Source of the DNA: CAYOWQ01 sp964407695
GTDB taxonomy: Bacteria; Planctomycetota; Phycisphaerae; Phycisphaerales; SM1A02
NCBI GenBank assembly: GCA_964407695.1
Contig: CAYOWQ010000004.1
Coordinates: 62,001-126,000 of the forward strand
Direction: 5' to 3'
Length of the DNA stretch: 64,000 nucleotides
Position numbers and translations under genes: made by a program. The notes under the pieces were generated by a model. It worked only from the letters and a program-made list of their open reading frames with translations, searched no databases and had not been told where the DNA came from. Within the stretch, counting starts at the first letter, position 1. Every line of letters starts with the position of its first letter. Positions 62,886 to 64,000 of the stretch are shown here, piece by piece.

Positions 62886-62960
62886 GCCCCGTTCGTCTAG
62901 CCCGGTCCAGGACGCCAGGTTCTCATCCTGGTAACAGGGGTTCGAATCCCCTACGGGGTA
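62886..62960 (+). tRNA. tRNA-Glu (CTC anticodon)
   Basis: 75 nt cloverleaf. Acceptor stem GCCCCGT / ACGGGGT (first pair G-U), anticodon stem CCAGG / CCTGG with loop TTCTCAT (anticodon CTC, codon GAG), T-arm AGGGG-TTCGAAT-CCCCT and discriminator A. CCA not encoded. An intrinsic terminator follows 14 bp later. Confidence 0.94.
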
Positions 62961-62974
62961 CTGTTTTCGTCTTG

Positions 62975-62998
62975 AACCTGCCGCCAGGCAGGTTTTTT
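62975..62998 (+). terminator. Intrinsic terminator of tRNA-Glu
   Basis: Eight-base perfect stem AACCTGCC / GGCAGGTT with loop GCCA, followed by TTTT. It directly follows the tRNA-Glu gene. Confidence 0.9.
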
Positions 62999-63000
62999 CT

Positions 63001-64000
63001 TTACGGGGGGGCGCGGACTGCCTTTCTGAAGAATCGCCGGGCTTCATCCGGGCGCTCCATCTGCACGAGCACGGTTCCCAACTGCCGGTTGAGCGCCTCG
63101 TGGTCTGGGAATCGTTTCAGTCCCTCTCGAAGGGCGACTTCAGCCTCAACCAACCGATCGGCCCGCACTAAACCCCGGCTCAACGCCAGATAGGCAAGGG
63201 GCTGCTGATCATCAACCTGAATTGTCTGTCGGACCAGATCGATCCCTTCATCCAACTGCGCTGGGCCGCCATGCTCAATGAGAAGAAGCGAAAGCCGACG
63301 CATCGCCAGAAGTGAGTTCGGCACAAGATACAACCCTTCCCGAGCCATCGAGACGGATTCGCTGACTCGCCCGGATGATTCCAGCTGGGCGACCAGGTCA
63401 TCTCGCAACTCAACATAGGTCGGATGGACCCCGAGCACGCGGCGAGTGACCTCGTCGGCCTCATCCCTTCGATCTTGGACCCGAAGAACCCGAACGAGAC
63501 TGAGAACCAGGTTCTCCTGTTCACCGATCGCTTCAATTGACGATCGAATGAGCGATTCAGCCCGCGGGAAGTCGTGTTCGCATGCGGCCAGCCAGGCTCG
63601 ACGCAACGATAGCACCTGCTGGTCCGGCCGCGGCAAGGCGATGCCGCCGGCATTCCACCCCGACGCGAGTTGATACAACCCGTTGGCCCAGGCAACCCTT
63701 CGGGCCAGACTTGAATCAAGGTTTGTGGGGCCACCAGAGAAGACATCGTCGACCGACAACGGGATCGACGAATCGATCAGCCGGGCGGCCAACCCGGAAC
63801 CTTGAACGATCCCGGTGTGAATCGTCAGTAGTAGTGCGGCAAGCGACGCTGCGGCAAACCAGCGACCGGCCGGAGCGATCACCCCACCTTTCCGGAGGAC
63901 CCAGCGGTGCAGGTTCACATCGCAACTTCGAAAGAGCCTCCAAGTCTTCCAGGCCAGAAAGGTCACGCACGCGGCAATGCCCGAGGCGAAAAGCAGCGGA
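63001..64000 (-). CDS. TPR membrane protein, cut by window end
   Basis: The frame reads through from the GTG at 63966 into further coding-like sequence to the window end (LLFASGIAACVTFLAWKTW, a membrane helix), so the true start lies beyond 64000. A second membrane helix (WFAAASLAALLLTIHTGIV) is followed by TPR repeats (AYLALSRGLVRADRLVEAEV; REGLKRFPDHEALNRQLGTV), a layout of O-antigen-ligase-like or TPR membrane proteins. The stop is 3 bases downstream (left) of the tRNA-Glu terminator. Partial, at least 333 aa visible. Confidence 0.7.
   Translation of the reverse strand, partial: PLLFASGIAACVTFLAWKTWRLFRSCDVNLHRWVLRKGGVIAPAGRWFAAASLAALLLTIHTGIVQGSGLAARLIDSSIPLSVDDVFSGGPTNLDSSLARRVAWANGLYQLASGWNAGGIALPRPDQQVLSLRRAWLAACEHDFPRAESLIRSSIEAIGEQENLVLSLVRVLRVQDRRDEADEVTRRVLGVHPTYVELRDDLVAQLESSGRVSESVSMAREGLYLVPNSLLAMRRLSLLLIEHGGPAQLDEGIDLVRQTIQVDDQQPLAYLALSRGLVRADRLVEAEVALREGLKRFPDHEALNRQLGTVLVQMERPDEARRFFRKAVRAPP

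Overview
The window reads as a chromosomal segment from a GC-rich planctomycete, most likely the class Phycisphaerae. The main evidence is five secreted proteins that carry a dockerin-like calcium-binding domain with the consensus GADLGLLLxxWG. Supporting evidence is a set of planctomycete-style prepilin-like proteins, a Ser/Thr kinase paired with an ECF sigma factor, and many secreted beta-propeller and TPR proteins. Housekeeping genes (ruvB, rho, coaE, murJ, mgtE, asd, two tRNAs) show that this is chromosome. I saw no insertion sequence, prophage or CRISPR array.

Layout. 1-5 kb: a lipoprotein fragment, a RidA-family protein and two dockerin-bearing secreted proteases (metalloprotease, subtilase). 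4.9-6.1 kb: a TetR regulator with a carboxymuconolactone-decarboxylase-like gene and two matching operator-like inverted repeats. 6.2-11.3 kb: a tightly spaced run of five genes (UPF0316, MmgE/PrpD, NTF2-like, CaCA exchanger, ChrA). 11.4-17 kb: a TolB-like propeller, a TPR membrane protein, a hairpin-rich noncoding stretch and a Cys-rich repeat protein with an internal dockerin. 17-20.5 kb: ECF sigma factor plus Ser/Thr kinase. 20.5-23.6 kb: two more dockerin proteins. 24-25.2 kb: a complete DNA topoisomerase VI subunit A (Spo11 family) without a B subunit anywhere in the window. 25.3-28 kb: a DUF4239 membrane protein, a three-gene yqjDEK-like operon and an ANTAR response regulator. 28.2-32.3 kb: a partial ebo metabolite-traffic cluster (eboE-, eboC- and eboF-like) followed by a HAD phosphatase. 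32.6-37.8 kb: ruvB and three tandem prepilin-like paralogues, two of them closed by strong intrinsic terminators.

37.9-46.8 kb: truncated haemoglobin, SPOR lipoprotein, acyl-CoA ligase, a VCBS-repeat secreted protein, a DegP-like protease with a closely linked unknown secreted protein, and an alpha/beta hydrolase. 46.8-55.3 kb: a minus-strand block mgtE, parA, vanZ-like, murJ, coaE, rho, prepilin. 55.4-64 kb: a SpoU methyltransferase, a secreted unknown, tRNA-Gln, an ACT-domain protein, asd, an acidic membrane protein, PilZ, a SRPBCC protein, tRNA-Glu and a TPR membrane protein cut by the window end.

The most unusual items are the orphan Topo VI A subunit, the partial ebo cluster in a planctomycete, the Cys-rich protein with an internal dockerin and the adjacent array of short perfect hairpins. 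All assignments come from reading translated sequence and recognising motifs; no database search was run.
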